Under the pieces are notes generated by a model that worked only from the letters and a program-made list of their open reading frames with translations, did not search any database and was not told the origin of the DNA. A stretch of 64,000 nucleotides of DNA from Narthecium ossifragum (Eukaryota; Streptophyta; Magnoliopsida; Dioscoreales; Nartheciaceae), in NCBI GenBank assembly GCA_963920575.1, contig OY986968.1, positions 26,976,129 through 27,040,128 on the forward strand. Direction: 5' to 3'. The first letter of the stretch is position 1. Every line of letters starts with the position of its first letter. Positions 1 to 12,348 of this stretch are shown piece after piece. A program made the position numbers and the translations under genes.

Positions 1-650
1 GCTATGGTGTTATCTTGGTGTTCCTATTAGCGGGAAGCGGCTTCGCCCCTCATATTTTAATTCCCTTTTGGAGAAGTTCATCTCACAGATTTCTTCCTAA
101 CAAGCATTGTTCTTATTTGAGGCAGACAGACTTGTTCTTATGAAATCTGTGCTTCAAGCATATCCGGTTTATTAGATGACGGCTACACCTATTACTGCAT
201 CAGTTTTGAACCGGACTGATACTATATGTAGGATGTTCCTTAGGAGAGGCCGGCGTTCATTCTCTCGGGTAGCTTGGGATAATGTATGTTCTCCTGTAGA
301 GTTGGGTGGTCTTGGTGTGAAGAATCTTCGTCGATAGCAAACAACTCTACGAATGAAGAGAGCGGCGAGTCTTCTTCAAGACCAAGATACCATTTGGTCA
401 GTGATTGCTGGGGAGAAATATGCTTGGAATACTATTTTACCCCCTACATCTACTCCGGCCAAGGCTTCGTCGCTATGTAAATCTGTGGTCAAGGCAGGGA
501 GAATCCTGGGGGTGCCAGACATGCGGAAGCTAGTAATGAAGTTAATCGGTCAAGCAAAAGTCACACGACAAAACCCTGAGACTTGCAAACTGAGCTTTTC
601 TAGGACGTGTTTGGTTTTCATCTGAGAAGACAATCTCCTCTTGGAATGTT
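1..650 (+). mobile_element. LINE (non-LTR retrotransposon) reverse transcriptase remnant
   Basis: The forward frames read like the C-terminal part of a plant LINE reverse transcriptase and the linker before the zf-RVT domain. Recognisable pieces are LGVPISGKRLRP, LVLMKSVLQAYPVY, FSRVAWDNVCSP and LGGLGVKNLRR. The frame is interrupted by TAA/TAG codons at about 99, 174 and 336, at least two of them where the family normally has Trp (TGG to TAA/TAG), which fits C-to-T decay on the other strand. The 5' part lies outside the window. It is a dead copy with no intact ORF; family assignment is by remembered motif only. Confidence 0.75.
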
Positions 651-1794
651 TAGGCATTAAATAATTGCTCGCTTCTGCCTCGGAGAGCGGCTGTCCGTCA
701 AACCATTATTGAGAAGAGCTCCATCCGCCCGATTATTTTGATAGCCTCTTAATAATACAGTATACAGTACATGAGATCGAGTAAGCTATCTCCGCAACCC
801 ACTTGCCCAATTGGAGTAGCAGCCTAGCATGCCTGTTCCAGCCCAGCTTGCTATATAACCTAACTTTTATTTGGCCCATTACTTTACCAAGTCCTTCCAA
901 TAGGCACAGTTAGATTTTGACCGGGATGTCTCTAATTTAAAAGACTTTCTCGCATACATGGGCTTCTTCCGGTTTGGGTCGTGATTGGGCCTGGGTGAGC
1001 CTTGATCTATGCTGCAGCCCGCCCACAGTCGAAGAGCATCGACATATCATCTCATACGTGGCGAAGCTGTGGCAAAATCATCAACGAAGTCAGACCTCGC
1101 GCGAAGTGAGAGGAGCGGAAAGGAGACCAGAGTGGATGGATAAGCTTCCCACTTAAGAAGTTACAAAGGCTGTCCACTAGTTCTGCAATTAAAAAAACAA
1201 ACGGTATAGGTCCAGTGGACCCCATTTGAGCTTGGATCTTTTTTTCCCCTTCTTTGTCCTATGATGAAGAGAGCCCGGACATGGGCGTCATCACCTTGAT
1301 CATGCCGCGCAGCGCCTGCGCGGGCGCGCGGTGGCCTCGCGCGCCGAGCAGCACTGCTGCGGGCCATGCGGCAGCGCCCACGGAGCTCGTCAACCACCCC
1401 CGGTTTTCCACGTCTACCACCTCCTCTCTTCTCGTTTGTCCTTATCCTCTCTCTCTCTCTCCATCACCATCAATTGTAACAATATTTTAAGCACCCTTAT
1501 CTGGAAATCTACTAATTATGAAACGCCACCTCACTCGAATCTCTCCTAAGTTAGGGATTTCTGGGCAAACACACATCCCATTCAGACGTTGTGGGAGCTT
1601 CGAACCAAGGAGATCTGATCTCGAGGCAAAAGATTTCATGGACCCTCTCTCCCTCTCTAGATTTTTCTCTCCCATCGAGTCACCGAACTAATGAGAGGGG
1701 TATCAAAACCCAATCCCCCCCTCGCATCTCGGCTCCTCCGCCTCTCCAAAAGATAGAGCTGATGGTGGCGCTGCGGGTCAGTCGGCGGCACACC
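651..1794. other. Gene-free interval and 5' region of the PAS/LOV gene
   Basis: No convincing coding region is visible. Short ORFs around 974-1156 and 1254-1549 have no family resemblance. A CT-rich stretch at about 1423-1472 and the sequence just before 1795 probably belong to the promoter and 5' UTR of the downstream gene. ATG codons at 1762 and 1795 are both in frame with it. Confidence 0.5.
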
Positions 1795-4700
1795 ATGGCG
1801 GAGATGGCGTCGAGATCCGGGGAGGAGGTCACGGCGGACGAGTACTCCCACTCCCTGACGTCCCGTTACTCGGACTGGATTTCGGAGGCGCTCGACGAGC
1901 TCACGGAGAGCTTCTTGATCACGGACCCTTCCATGCCGGGCCATCCGATAGTGTTCGCAAGCCGAGGGTTCCTGGTCTTGTCTGGATACGCCTCCCGGGA
2001 GGTGCTCGGCCGGAACGCCCGCATATTCCAGGGCCCCGCTACCGACCGCCGTTCCGTGCTTGCTATTCGGGAGGCTATCCGGGAGGAGCGGCACCTCCAG
2101 CTCCCCCTACTCAACTACCGCCGTGATGGATCACCCCACTGGATCCTCTTCCACCTCTCCCCCGTGTTCTCCGCCTCCGACGGCCGCGTCGTTCACTTCC
2201 TTGCCGTCCAGGTCCCTATTCCGAGGAAAACCTCCATTGCCTCCAGATCGCGACCTCGGTGCCAAGGTTTGGTCTTCGCGACGTGCCGCAATGAGCTGCG
2301 CGGCGATTTGGGTTTCCGATGCGATAGCTCCTCGGATTGTTTTGCGGATTCGGATAGCAGAGGTGGGTTTCTGCTTCTTTATTTCTTTAGATTGGTTAGT
2401 TTATTTGGTAAATAACTGACTCTCGAATTTTGCAGGAGTGGATGCAGAGGAGCGGAGAGAGGCGAGTGATCGGGAGAAGCAAAAGGCGACGAGTGCGGCT
2501 AACAATATACTCTCGGTGTTGGCACATCATAGTAAGCTCACTGGGAGTGTGGTTTCTGAAAAGAAATGTCGATCGGCTGGAGCTGCTCCGCTTAGCGCAT
2601 CGCTAAATTTATCCCTCGGTAGAATCAAACAGAGCTTTGTACTGTGAGTTGTTTTGGATTCCTTTTATAGTGTTGGTTTTGTGGTGGTTCGTGGGCTAAA
2701 GTTTCTGAAGAGATGCGCTCTGTTCATGTGTTCATTGAGGGTATGTTGGTTTTCTTGCAGGATGGATCCACACTTACCTGACATGCCCATAGTCTACGCA
2801 AGTGATGCCTTCTTAAGTTTGACAGGTAATTTCTGAAAATTGCCTCTTTTGCTACTATTCATTTTTGGCTGATGGCATACGGTTTTTAGCATAATTTGAA
2901 AGAGTAGGCCTGCTGAGTTCTGTCAGTCGGATGGATGAGTGGAAGGCCTTTTTAGTTGGTGCCTAGAAAACTTGTACAGAGCTTCTCACAATCTCACACA
3001 TAATGCTAAGCTAATAAATGCAAACATAATATATAATATGTTGACAACGTTTGACTTCGCATATCTATAAAAAGTCCTTTAAGTGATAGCAACTGCTGGA
3101 CTCTTCTGTTCTTGGTGCAATCATGAAGTTGGGGAAAGTCTAGGTTGTCACTGTTTTCGTTTTCTGTGGCAAGTCCAGGTACAAATTCTATTATGGCTCA
3201 CAAATTTTTTGTCAATATGAGGTCTGCTAATTGATGTTTTTGTAGACGCTAAATAATGGAAAGAGGGTACTGATTCCTATGGGAAATTATATGTTTAAGG
3301 GTTAAGATAACTTTTTCATATTGGGTAATCTGGTATGAGTTTGTAAGCATTTTGTCCAAGATCTTTGTGTTGTTATTGGCCTTAGGTAAGACTGGAAGTT
3401 TGATCCAGCCTAGCACGGGGAAATTTGTTTTAGGTCACTCAAAGCTTGACAGAACTTTTTATTCAATCGGTTCATAGGTTGGTTTCAGGGCAATAAGATA
3501 ACAGGATCATTGGCATAAGCTTTTACAGCAAAGTTAGTCACTAGAGTGTGCAAAGTTAATATTGGTTATGAATAACTGATATTGATCTCCTAATTCATCA
3601 TTAGTGATTCTTGTTCTATCTTGAAAAAATAATTAATCATTGGCTTCATTTTCTTGCATGCAATGTCATACAAGATTCAGATGATTAAGCATATTAGTGT
3701 GATCTGGTTAAGCAGGTCATGCTGGGAAGCAATATAGATAGGATGAGATCAACGGGTTCAAATAGTTCATAAGTGGGTAGGATGGTCCTATGGTTGGACC
3801 GTGGCACTGGGTGTATGCAGGAGCTTTAAGCGATAAGGAAGCAAATTTTTAATCGTGATTGGGAATGATCAAGGTGTATAGCTTATGGTGTATCAGCCTG
3901 TCTTTAGCCGCATGCATATTCAAAGCAAGTCTTTGAAATTTAGTGTGGATAATCACAGGAAATCATTAGATTTCCCTTTGACATATAATTTGTAACGTTT
4001 AGTTTTTGAAGACGGCACCAAAACCAATGGTTTAAGTATCTGAGCTAATAGTGACTGACCATGATGATGATAGGAATATGTGGTTGGATGACCTCACTGG
4101 AAAATGCGTAGCATCTGGGTTCAAGAGCTGTTTTTTGTGCAAAGAATGAGCTTTTAGCGGGAAGGAATGTTGTCGAGCACAGGGTAATTTTGAGATTAAA
4201 GGAGGCTACTGTAGGCACTTTTGGGTCAATCTCTCGGGACACCTACAGTCGTCTTGTATAGATCAACCAAAATCTCCCTTCTCCGCTGAACAGTTCCAGC
4301 TATAGATCATTATGTTCAAGATCAAGATATTGCTAGCCATGTCCTATTCTGAAATCTAAATCATTATTGTTTATTAGTCTATCTTGAGTGAGTCTGTAGC
4401 CTGAGTCTTTTAGCTTAGACATATCTATTATAAGAGCTCATCAAAAAAATTTCTTTAATCCCTCAACAAGTGGCACTCCTGTAAATATACTTGATTCAGA
4501 CAAAAAATAGGTAATGGATAAGTATGGACTTTGTTTCTGGAATCTCCTAGCAGCAATAGTTTTTAAACTGCATAATAATGAGAATTCCACACTTTTCCAA
4601 TCTTACACAATAAGTTAATGGTAAATTGAGATAATGATAGATATGAAATGCTTCGAACCCAAGCGCCATCAGAGAAGAGTAATGAATTTGGAAAATCAGT

Positions 4701-6119
4701 TCACTCATAAAAAATGGAAGATCAGGAAAATTTTCGGCAGGTTATTAATATCTTGGCTTACCCTTCCATGTTAAGATGGTACAAAAAATTGCCCTTTTTC
4801 ATTCATGCACCGTTTGTGAAGTTTCTGCTTCAGTCACTTTTGTGGCAGAATCTGTTAGGATGGACGTATAGAACAGAAGTTCAACATATGGGAGTGTGAT
4901 TGAGATTGTAAATTGTTTTCATCGAACAATTTTTTGCTTACTGAATTGTCCAAACTAAAGTTTGTGTACTATGTCTGTGACTACCAAGGGTGATATGATA
5001 TTGGAAAGTGTGCGAAATTTGCAGTTGATGACAGAATCTAGGGCATCTGGGATGTTTCATGTCACTGATCAATAGGACCATGCAACTATATATTTCTGAT
5101 ATTTAAATCTGTCTTTGCTTAAAAGCATGTTATCTTTTGAAAAAATAGAATATTGTCTCTGTTTGATGAGTTGAAAGCAGGTGTAATTTAAAAAGATTAT
5201 GCTCATTATTTTGTAGGCTACTGTAGACGTGAAGTTTTGGGGCGTAACTGTAGGTTTTTGAGTGGGCCTGATACTGATATGGGGGTGCTAAACCAGGTAG
5301 CTTTCTCAAGTCTTTATTGTGAATCAGTATCCATCTTAAGCATATTGTCTTTCTTGGTTTCATTGACTATGGACTAAAATGTTTGGTTTGTTGTCACAGA
5401 TTAAGGACAGTATTCAAGCTGAGCGAGCTTGTTCTGTACGTATTTTGAACTACAGGTGCAAACGAAACTACTCTTTACTGTATGTGTGGAATTTGAGATA
5501 GCAGCCATTTTGCTGTTAAGGTAACTGTTCTTTTTTGTTTTATTTTTCAAATTGCAGGAAAAGTGGAAGCACGTTCTGGAATCTTCTTCATACGTCACCT
5601 GTGCGGAGTGCATCTGGCAAGGTTAAATGACAACTTTCTTCACGAGTTTATTGAAAGCTAATACTTTGTGATTCCTGTGATCTCTTGTGGGAGCTGAAAA
5701 TATACTTTTATATTTTATGATATAACCCCTGATTTCATATGTCTGTCTTTGCTCTCTTAAGGATTAATGAAAGTCCTTAACCAGTTAAAAAGACCATTAG
5801 AATTAGTGTCTGCTTTACATTAAGCACATATAGCATTAGGACGAGGTAAAACCTAGGACTATCCGCCAATTAGGAACTTACATTTGGTATGATCCTCTTT
5901 CTGAAGAGGAAACACAAGAGTAGAGGTATTGACTATTACGTTTCTTATGTGCTGCTCTTGCAGATTGCATTCTATGTGGGGGTTCAGATAGAAGAGGGCT
6001 CTAAAACTGACATGTTTGGGCTAAGCCCAGAGATGAGGCAACTTGGAGCAGTGGGTGCGGTGAAGGTTGCAGTGAGGAGTTTATCTTCAGGAGTAGGTCC
6101 TTCTCAGTCAACATCATAG
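1795..6119 (+). CDS. PLP: PAS/LOV protein (TWIN LOV 1 type blue-light sensor)
   Basis: Seven exons fit GT-AG rules and keep frame: 1795-2362, 2436-2643, 2761-2825, 5217-5296, 5400-5455, 5558-5621 and 5964-6119, giving about 398 residues. Two PAS-family domains are visible. The first (about residues 38-140) has GRNARIFQG, with Ala75 where LOV domains carry the photoactive Cys, so it is a PAS domain without the flavin-adduct cysteine. The second (about 258-355) has GRNCRFLSG with Cys292 and the INYRK/FWN-type core, so it should bind FMN and form the blue-light adduct. This PAS-then-LOV order and length match the Arabidopsis PAS/LOV protein, reported to bind VTC2/VTC5-type GDP-L-galactose phosphorylase in a light-dependent way (family knowledge). 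ATG 1762 is an alternative in-frame start. The third intron is 2.4 kb. Alternative splicing is known in the family but cannot be judged here. Confidence 0.9.
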
Positions 6120-7819
6120 CTTCCATACAAAAATTGTTAGATGCGTATAGCTAGTAATTGTATTTGCTTTCTTCTTCTCGCCTGAAAATAGAGGGCCTTT
6201 TGTAACATGTGTTTGTGTTGTTTCCAACTTTACTATTCATTTCAATGAGAGAATAGTTCTTCTCAAATTCCTTGACAGAGTTTGACCATGAAACTCTCCA
6301 ATTTGTCTGTCTTTCTCCATTTTATAAACTATAAACTACTGAACTAAGGAGCCAGGTCATAGCATGCCATCCCTTGTGTGATCAAGTTTTCTTATGTCAT
6401 CCCTTACTTATATCATGTGGTCAAGTTTTCTCTTCAGTCTTCATTCAATAAATCGATGGTAAGGACCATCAAATGCTCTTGTGCCCAGGCCATGTGTGAC
6501 TGTAGGGCAAGGCTTCAAACATCTAAGATTATGATTGGGCATCCCTTCGTTCTGGTGTCACTTTCTAGAACACAATTCAAAGTAGGAAAAAAAGTATGAT
6601 CACTATATCTTGTTTATATGCCTTTAGGCCCTGTTTGGCAGCCGGCTGCTAACAGGGTGGGAGGCCAACGAGGCTGCTAACGGGGGTGGGAGGCCAACCA
6701 GGCCTCGTTGGCCAACGACAGGGTATACCCGGGGTTACCAATGAAGGTGGAGGCTAATGAAGGTGCCAAACAAGGTGTTAGGTTGTAAGAAAGCAAGAAC
6801 GCCATTTTGCAGGAGGTAATCAACCAACCCATCTGATATGATGGCTGTTGGGTATCCACAGTCGTGGTGAGATGTCATCATGCATGATCTTGATTTCTAT
6901 AAGCAAGAATATATTTTTTTTGACTAATTGAGCCAGAGGTCCGGGAAAAGCATACCAAACTTAAAACGACATCAATTACCCGTGTTCACAGCAATAGGTA
7001 CTCTTATTGTCATTCTTACAAGTCTATTTAGTATATGTTATATCGTTCTCCTCTATAGGAATGAATCTAATATGAATTTCTCTAAAATGGACAACTGACC
7101 AACATAGTTGATGTAGTCATCATTGAAGATGTCCTAGCCATTTGCAACGCCCATTCAAACACTTCATCAGATCTCGAGCATCCAATTCAACAATACCACG
7201 TGGTGTTAGAGCCAGCGGTGAGCGCCAAGAACCTTCCGTAGAGAGAGATTGATCCAGTTATGTGTTCCAATCTAAAGAGAGAGGAGGGAGAGGAGGGACT
7301 TATGTGTTCCAATCAGCAATAGTAACGTGATTAGATAGAGGACGTCTATATTTAGGCTCACAATAAGCGAGCGAAATAAGTTGTGTTTGATGGTGAAATC
7401 GATACTTGATTGGATCTGGTTGAACCTAAATTTAACAAATCAAACTGAAATATTGTATTAAGCTTGATCAAAGCTGTGCATCTCGGCTCGGCTAGATTCC
7501 CATTTTTCTCAGGCATCTTAGCAGTCAACCACCAAATAGCTGGTCTCCCTTTGCTAGGACGGAAGTTGTCATATATATATATAGTGGATCGGAGCGGAGC
7601 AGTCTTTCCACGTGATTACTTTATGGCATGGACGTGTTGGTAATAAAACAGATCATAGACTAACCTTCCAAAATATTCCTTTAATATGTAAATCTTTGAC
7701 TAGTTTGACCAGATTTTTGCTCCCAAAGTTGTGATTATTTTAACTATAAACACACCAAAATACTATTTTCATTCTTTCAAGATGGATTTGTCGACGGAAC
7801 CTCAAAAAAAATATTATAC
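6120..7819. other. Intergenic DNA after the PAS/LOV gene
   Basis: No gene seen apart from the MITE at 6627-6777. The first 200 bases probably hold the 3' UTR and polyadenylation region of the PAS/LOV gene. A short TA run lies near 7570-7583. The rest is AT-rich with no recognisable coding sequence. Confidence 0.5.
6627..6777. mobile_element. Tourist/PIF-Harbinger-like MITE
   Basis: The left end GGCCCTGTTTGGCA is matched by TGCCAAACAAGGTG at the right end, an imperfect inverted repeat of about 14 bp. Both ends are bordered by TTA (6624-6626 and 6778-6780), the 3-bp target duplication typical of PIF/Harbinger elements. The 151-bp body has no coding capacity and includes the near-repeat GGGTGGGAGGCCAAC, present twice. 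Confidence 0.6.
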
Positions 7820-10305
7820 AACAGTAGGTTTTCTATAAAAGGCCTTCAGTCGTTTACTATTTATATTAGGACAATAGACTAAACTGCCCCTATCTTTTAT
7901 CTATATAAATCCTAAACCCTCGGTCCCTGTCCTTGTCGCCGATCCCGCCGTCCGTCATAGTCGCAATGTCGTTCCCGCCTCCGTCCATCACGATGTCGTT
8001 CGTCGCCCCGATCTGACGGAGTTGGAGGTCTCGCCGAACGCCGATCCGAGCTCGCCGTCCGTCACGATGCAGTCAGGCGAGGTCCACCGCCTATCGCCGT
8101 TCCCCTGCTCAAGGTCATTGTCCCCGACTAGCATAGCACTCATGAGCTCCTGCGATCACTCCACCCCTCCTAGATCCGCCGCATCCGTCGACCAATGGCT
8201 AAATCCACTCCGGTGGATCGACTCCAAAGGACCCCACAACCTCTTCTCCGTCGATCCTGACCTCTAACAAGCCCTCCTCGTCAGCGATCAATCTCCAGCG
8301 AGTTGTCAGCCATCAGATCATCATTTGCTTAGAATGAGAGAGGAAATAAAGGAAAGTCAGAAAATAGTGGAAAAAGGAGAAAAATCGTGTAAAATAGAGG
8401 AAATAATGGGAAAAATAGGAAAGTAACCAGTAAAATAGAGGAAATAAGAGGAAAATAGGAAAGTAATTTGGAAAGTAACTTGAGTTACTTTCCACGATTT
8501 CATCATCGAGAACTCAAGTTACTTTAGTTTAATTTGGAAAGTAATTCACAAACTTTACACAATTTTATCATTGAGACTATAGTTACTTTTCATTAATTTC
8601 ATTAGTTACTTCGGATCCGCTAAAACATGTCGATCCCAGCCGGGGCGCTGCCCCGGACCCCGTCAATTCTGCGTAGTGTGTCATAGTCGAATCGGCGACA
8701 TCATCCAAGGCATCCAATGCACAATAGTTACTTTCCACAATTAGTTGCAATCACAAGTTACTTTCCATCAGTTATTTTCCACAATTTTAGTAGTTACTTT
8801 CCACAATTCTGGTAGTTACACTACATTCCATTAGTTTAATTCGGAAAACAACTTGAGTTGCTTTCCACGATTTCATCATCGATAACTCAAATTACTTTCC
8901 ACAAATCGTGGTAAGTTACTTTCGACGAATTACTTTCCGCTAGTTACTTTCCACCACCAAAGTTGCTTTCCACAAATAATATGTGAAAAAATATGCTGAA
9001 ATAAGAAAAATATGGAGAAAAATCGAGAGTTCATGTCAAATTATTTTCATTAGTTACTTTCCATTAGTTGCAATCACTACTTACTTTCCGCTACTTTTTT
9101 TTTCTATTTTTCCAGCATTTTTTCCTTTTTTCCCTAGTATTTGTTTCTTATTTTCCAACTTTTTTCCCTATTTCCCATATCCTTCTCGCCACCACCACCT
9201 CCAAATCCACGCTGCCACTGGCGCTGTGCATCGGTGATGCGGACGCCGTTGCAGCCATTTCCCATATCCTTCTCGCCACCGCCACCTCCGATCTCGACAC
9301 CGCCCTCCTTTCATCGCCATCACTCACCACCCATCCTCTAAGTGACTTTTATAAGTTACTTTCCACACATTTTTTTATTCTAATTACTATACAATAGTTA
9401 TTTTCCATGAGTTACTTTCCACAATTTTTATAGTTACTCTCCACAATTTTTGTAGTTACTTTCGACAATTTTCATAGTTACTCTCCACAATTTTTGTAGT
9501 TACTTTCCACAATTCTGGTGCTTACTTTTCACAAATATCATAGTTACTTTTTCACAATTCTAATGACAATTTTGGTAGTTACTTTTCATAATTTTGATAG
9601 TCACTTTCCATGTGTTACTTTTCATGAGTTTCATTAGTTACTTTTCAGAATTCAAGTTGGATATTTTCTCGTATTTTACACCTATTTTTCATGCATTTTT
9701 TCCCCGTTTTTCCAACATATTTTCCTATTTTCGGCCTTTTTGTTGCTATTTTTCTACCATTTTTCATATTTTTGCTCGGCTTTTTCTCTCTCCTCACACC
9801 TCTTATCCTCCTTCACAGCCGACGCCCCGAGCTCATTCTCCCAGCGACCACGTCTCCGGCGTCGCTCCGACCTCCTCCACTGGATCCAAGCCTCGATCTC
9901 CTCCGACCTCCGATCTCCTCCCGAGCTCCTCCGCTGGATCCAAGCCTCGATCCCCTCCGACCTCTGATCTCCTCCGCTGGATCAAAGCCTCGAGCTACCA
10001 TCCATCTCTCGAGCTCCCATCTCCCTTCCATCTCCTCTGCGGGATCCCTTGCCCGTAGACGAAGGTGCTGGCGACGAAGACCTTCCACGGCGAATGGCCG
10101 AAGAAAGAGAGCTAGGGCTAAACTAGGGTGTATCGTGGGAAGGAAGGCGAAACGACGATCGTGGGAATGAGGGTACTTTGGTCATTAAAAAATTACAGCT
10201 AATCATAACAGTATCCTAAGTAGTAAATCCGTAAGAAAAAGGTTTCCATACTTCATGACAAATATTAATTCTCTTATAAAGGACTAAACGCCAATTATCC
10301 CTTCT
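7820..10305. mobile_element. Motif-array element 1 (AGTTACTTTCC family)
   Basis: About 2.5 kb, dominated by dispersed copies of AGTTACTTTCC spaced roughly 15-40 bp. Before about 8480 the motif is mostly in the GGAAAGTAACT orientation, after it mostly AGTTACTTTCC. The switch is a perfect 11-bp inverted pair separated by 2 bp at 8470-8493. Subterminal sequences AGACTAAACTGCCCCTATC (about 7877-7895) and, on the other strand, GACCAAAGTACCCTCAT (about 10168-10183) face inward and resemble the ends of the elements at 12665 and 22727. GC-rich blocks (7930-8290, 9180-9330, 9830-10140) give ORFs of low-complexity composition. No transposase is visible. Outer boundaries are approximate. Confidence 0.55.
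9881..9992. repeat. Short GC/CT-rich tandem repeat inside element 1
   Basis: The phrase TGGATCCAAGCCTCGAT recurs at about 9881 and 9935, with a diverged copy at about 9977. Each is followed by runs of CTCCGACCTC and GATCTCCTCC. Units are about 54 and 42 bp, so the copies differ by an internal deletion. The reading frames over it are by-products of the repeat. Confidence 0.6.
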
Positions 10306-11007
10306 TTTAAACTACATATGGATATGTCATTGATTTCAAACTCATCACCATTGAGTAAAAATATCACATGTCATTATATAACAAAAATTATTTCCCCTGA
10401 TAGACAGGTCAATTACTTTACGCAAACAGGGCTTTCAAAGATCGATAACCATGACTCTGGCTTGAAGATGACGCCCTAGATTGCCAACCTGTCTGCATGT
10501 TATCCTTGGCTACGAACCATGTGCTTGAAGATGTTGGTCTACAAACTTCTGCAAGAAAAGGATAGAGTTTTTTTATCATACCTCCTTAGAAAGTTCAACA
10601 TAAAAGCCAGTAGATGAATTATAACTTCAAGATAACACACCTCTTTGTCCTGTTTCTAGCTAGCAGTCAATACTCTCATCCCCATATAATTTGCATTCAA
10701 AGATAGATTTTCATGCAGTGTCGTACTCTTCAAGTGACAGTGATCGATTGCTCGGTTAAAGAAGAGTATTAAATGAAGTTAAAAAGGCGTGTGACTACTT
10801 TTAAGAATACGAGATTTATTTATAAGAGTATTATAAGAACTTACTGAGCCGCCTTGCAAGACCCCGGCCCCCACCCCCGAACTCACTGAGCCGTCTTCCA
10901 AGAACCCCCCCTACTCAAGAGGAAGGCCCCTCAGAGAGTGACCTCTCTGTATGATATATAGGTTGATGGATAGATCCATGATCAGCCTTGAGAGTTGGTA
11001 GGGCGCC
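10306..11007. other. Upstream region of the WRKY gene
   Basis: No gene is visible. A TATATA stretch at about 10951-10960, some 50 bases before the ATG, could serve as a TATA element but is close to the start codon. A C-rich near-duplicate phrase (ACTGAGCCG followed by CAAGA and a C run) occurs at about 10844-10880 and 10884-10910. Confidence 0.35.
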
Positions 11008-11818
11008 ATGGATTTGCAGTGCTTCTTTCCTGAGCCACAGAACGAGTTCTTTCTTTCAGATTATGCCTGCAACCAATCTCAATTTATGTCTGCATCTCCG
11101 GATCAGGTAGAGTTTGCTGAAGGATGGTTCGACTACTCCACGCTTGCAGCCCCAGTGGCGCCGCCGCCGCCACAAAAGATGGCTGAGGAGATTAATTGTG
11201 ATCCGAGAACAGAGATGTATGTTTAAAGGTTTTAAGCTTGAATTTGGTTAATTCGTCATGTATATGTGATTCTTCTAAACAGCGTGACCGATGAGTTCTT
11301 GATATATAGGTATCAGTGTGGGAATGAGAAAGTGGGGAGCGATTGCAGGATTGGATTCAGAATGAGGTCGGAAGTGGAAATCCTGGATGATGGGTTTAAG
11401 TGGAGGAAATATGGGAAGAAGTCAGTCAAGAACAGCCCAAACCCCAGGTATTTTATATATAGATGATCTGCGAAACAACATTAAAAATACCATTCTAGTA
11501 TTTTATTTATCATGATAAGCTAGAGTATATGTAATTGAATCATTGTGTTACGGTTTCAGGAATTATTACAAGTGCTCGAGCCAGGGCTGTGACGTGAAGA
11601 AGAGAGTGGAGAGGGATCCCCAGGACCAGCTTTATGTGATCACCACTTATGAAGGGGTGCACAACCACCCCAACCCTGGTGCCGCTGCGACTCCGTTTTA
11701 CACTGATGTATTTGGGAGCAATACAGCGTGGGGTCCTATTTGGCAGCAGACCCCCCATGTTGTTCCGGATCATGCATGGGCTAATGCTCAACCTTATTCT
11801 AGTGCTTATTACTGCTGA
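11008..11818 (+). CDS. WRKY transcription factor, group IIc, WRKYGKK variant
   Basis: Three exons: 11008-11216, 11283-11447 and 11560-11818, about 210 residues. The DNA-binding domain contains WRKYGKK at residues 110-116, in place of the usual WRKYGQK, and a C-X4-C-X23-H-X1-H zinc site (C130, C135, H159, H161). The second intron falls inside the domain just before NYYKC, the conserved R-type position. This variant and the short length are characteristic of the WRKY50/51/59 branch; the K change is known to alter W-box preference in that branch (family knowledge). The first intron has two in-frame acceptors, ending at 11282 and 11309, which would include or omit nine residues. The N-terminal 70 residues are acidic and aromatic, the C-terminus is Pro/Ala/Tyr-rich. 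Expected to act in the nucleus, probably in salicylate/jasmonate defence signalling by analogy. Confidence 0.92.
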
Positions 11819-11864
11819 CTGTTGGTTGGGAAATTTGATGAATTTTGTATCAACATGCATCATT

Positions 11865-11865
<1 letters not shown>

Positions 11866-11931
<66 letters not shown>
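11866..11931. repeat. Compound (CT)n(TA)n microsatellite
   Basis: An uninterrupted CT run of about 31 bases passes directly into a TA run of about 34 bases, 48 bases after the WRKY stop codon, probably within its 3' UTR or terminator region. Confidence 0.95.
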
Positions 11932-11934
<3 letters not shown>

Positions 11935-12348
11935 TTTTCTAGAGCAAACCAGTTCTCTAAGCGCAAACCAGTTCTCTAGGTCTCGTAGAGAGAACTGGTT
12001 TGTGGACATTGGACGTTACCACCAAACTGATTTATGAGCTCGTGAAAGTTCGAGGGCGACACCAGAGGCTGGTCGGCGGGACATGAGAGGAGGAGGGTTG
12101 ATGGAGGCAACGTTGGTCGGCGGAGAAGTGACGACAACGCTCTAGGGTGGAGAGAGTTGCGTCGGGGCGGCGCGATGGCGAAGAAGAGAGGACGACGTCA
12201 GCGCTTAGGGCACGGGAGATGGGCTTGGGTCACGAGACTGGATGGGGATGGGGAGGTGGAGATTAAGTCCCAAGCGGAGCATGACCGTGCGATGGGATCA
12301 TATGATCCACAAACGAGTTCTCTTGTCTGGTTTGTTCTAAAAAATTCC
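11931..12348. mobile_element. TIR element inserted at a TA microsatellite
   Basis: The left end GAATTTTCTAGAGCAAACCAG and the right end CTGGTTTGTTCTAAAAAATTCC are inverted matches. The similarity continues inward through AGAGAACTGGTTTGTGGACAT against the complement of ATGATCCACAAACGAGTTCTCT. TA repeats flank both sides, so the target duplication cannot be separated from the microsatellite. The left arm contains GCAAACCAGTTCTCTA twice. The interior (12030-12300) is GC-rich without a recognisable protein. Flanking TA repeats recall the rice Micron elements, but no sequence link can be tested here. Confidence 0.55.

Noticed and set aside
1657..2114. Minus-strand ORFs of 145 and 82 residues
   Set aside because: They are antisense shadows of the GC-rich first exon of the PAS/LOV gene, with no family features.
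4636..4660. TTCGAACCC phrase as a tRNA T-loop
   Set aside because: No cloverleaf, A-box or acceptor stem could be formed around it.
6900..7600. Possible gene between the first MITE and motif-array element 1
   Set aside because: No open frame with family resemblance or splice-consistent coding pattern was found on either strand.
9068..10170. ORFs of 109 to 159 residues on the plus strand
   Set aside because: They run through the motif array and a CT/GC-rich tandem repeat and give low-complexity Phe/Ser/Pro protein in several frames at once. They are composition artefacts.
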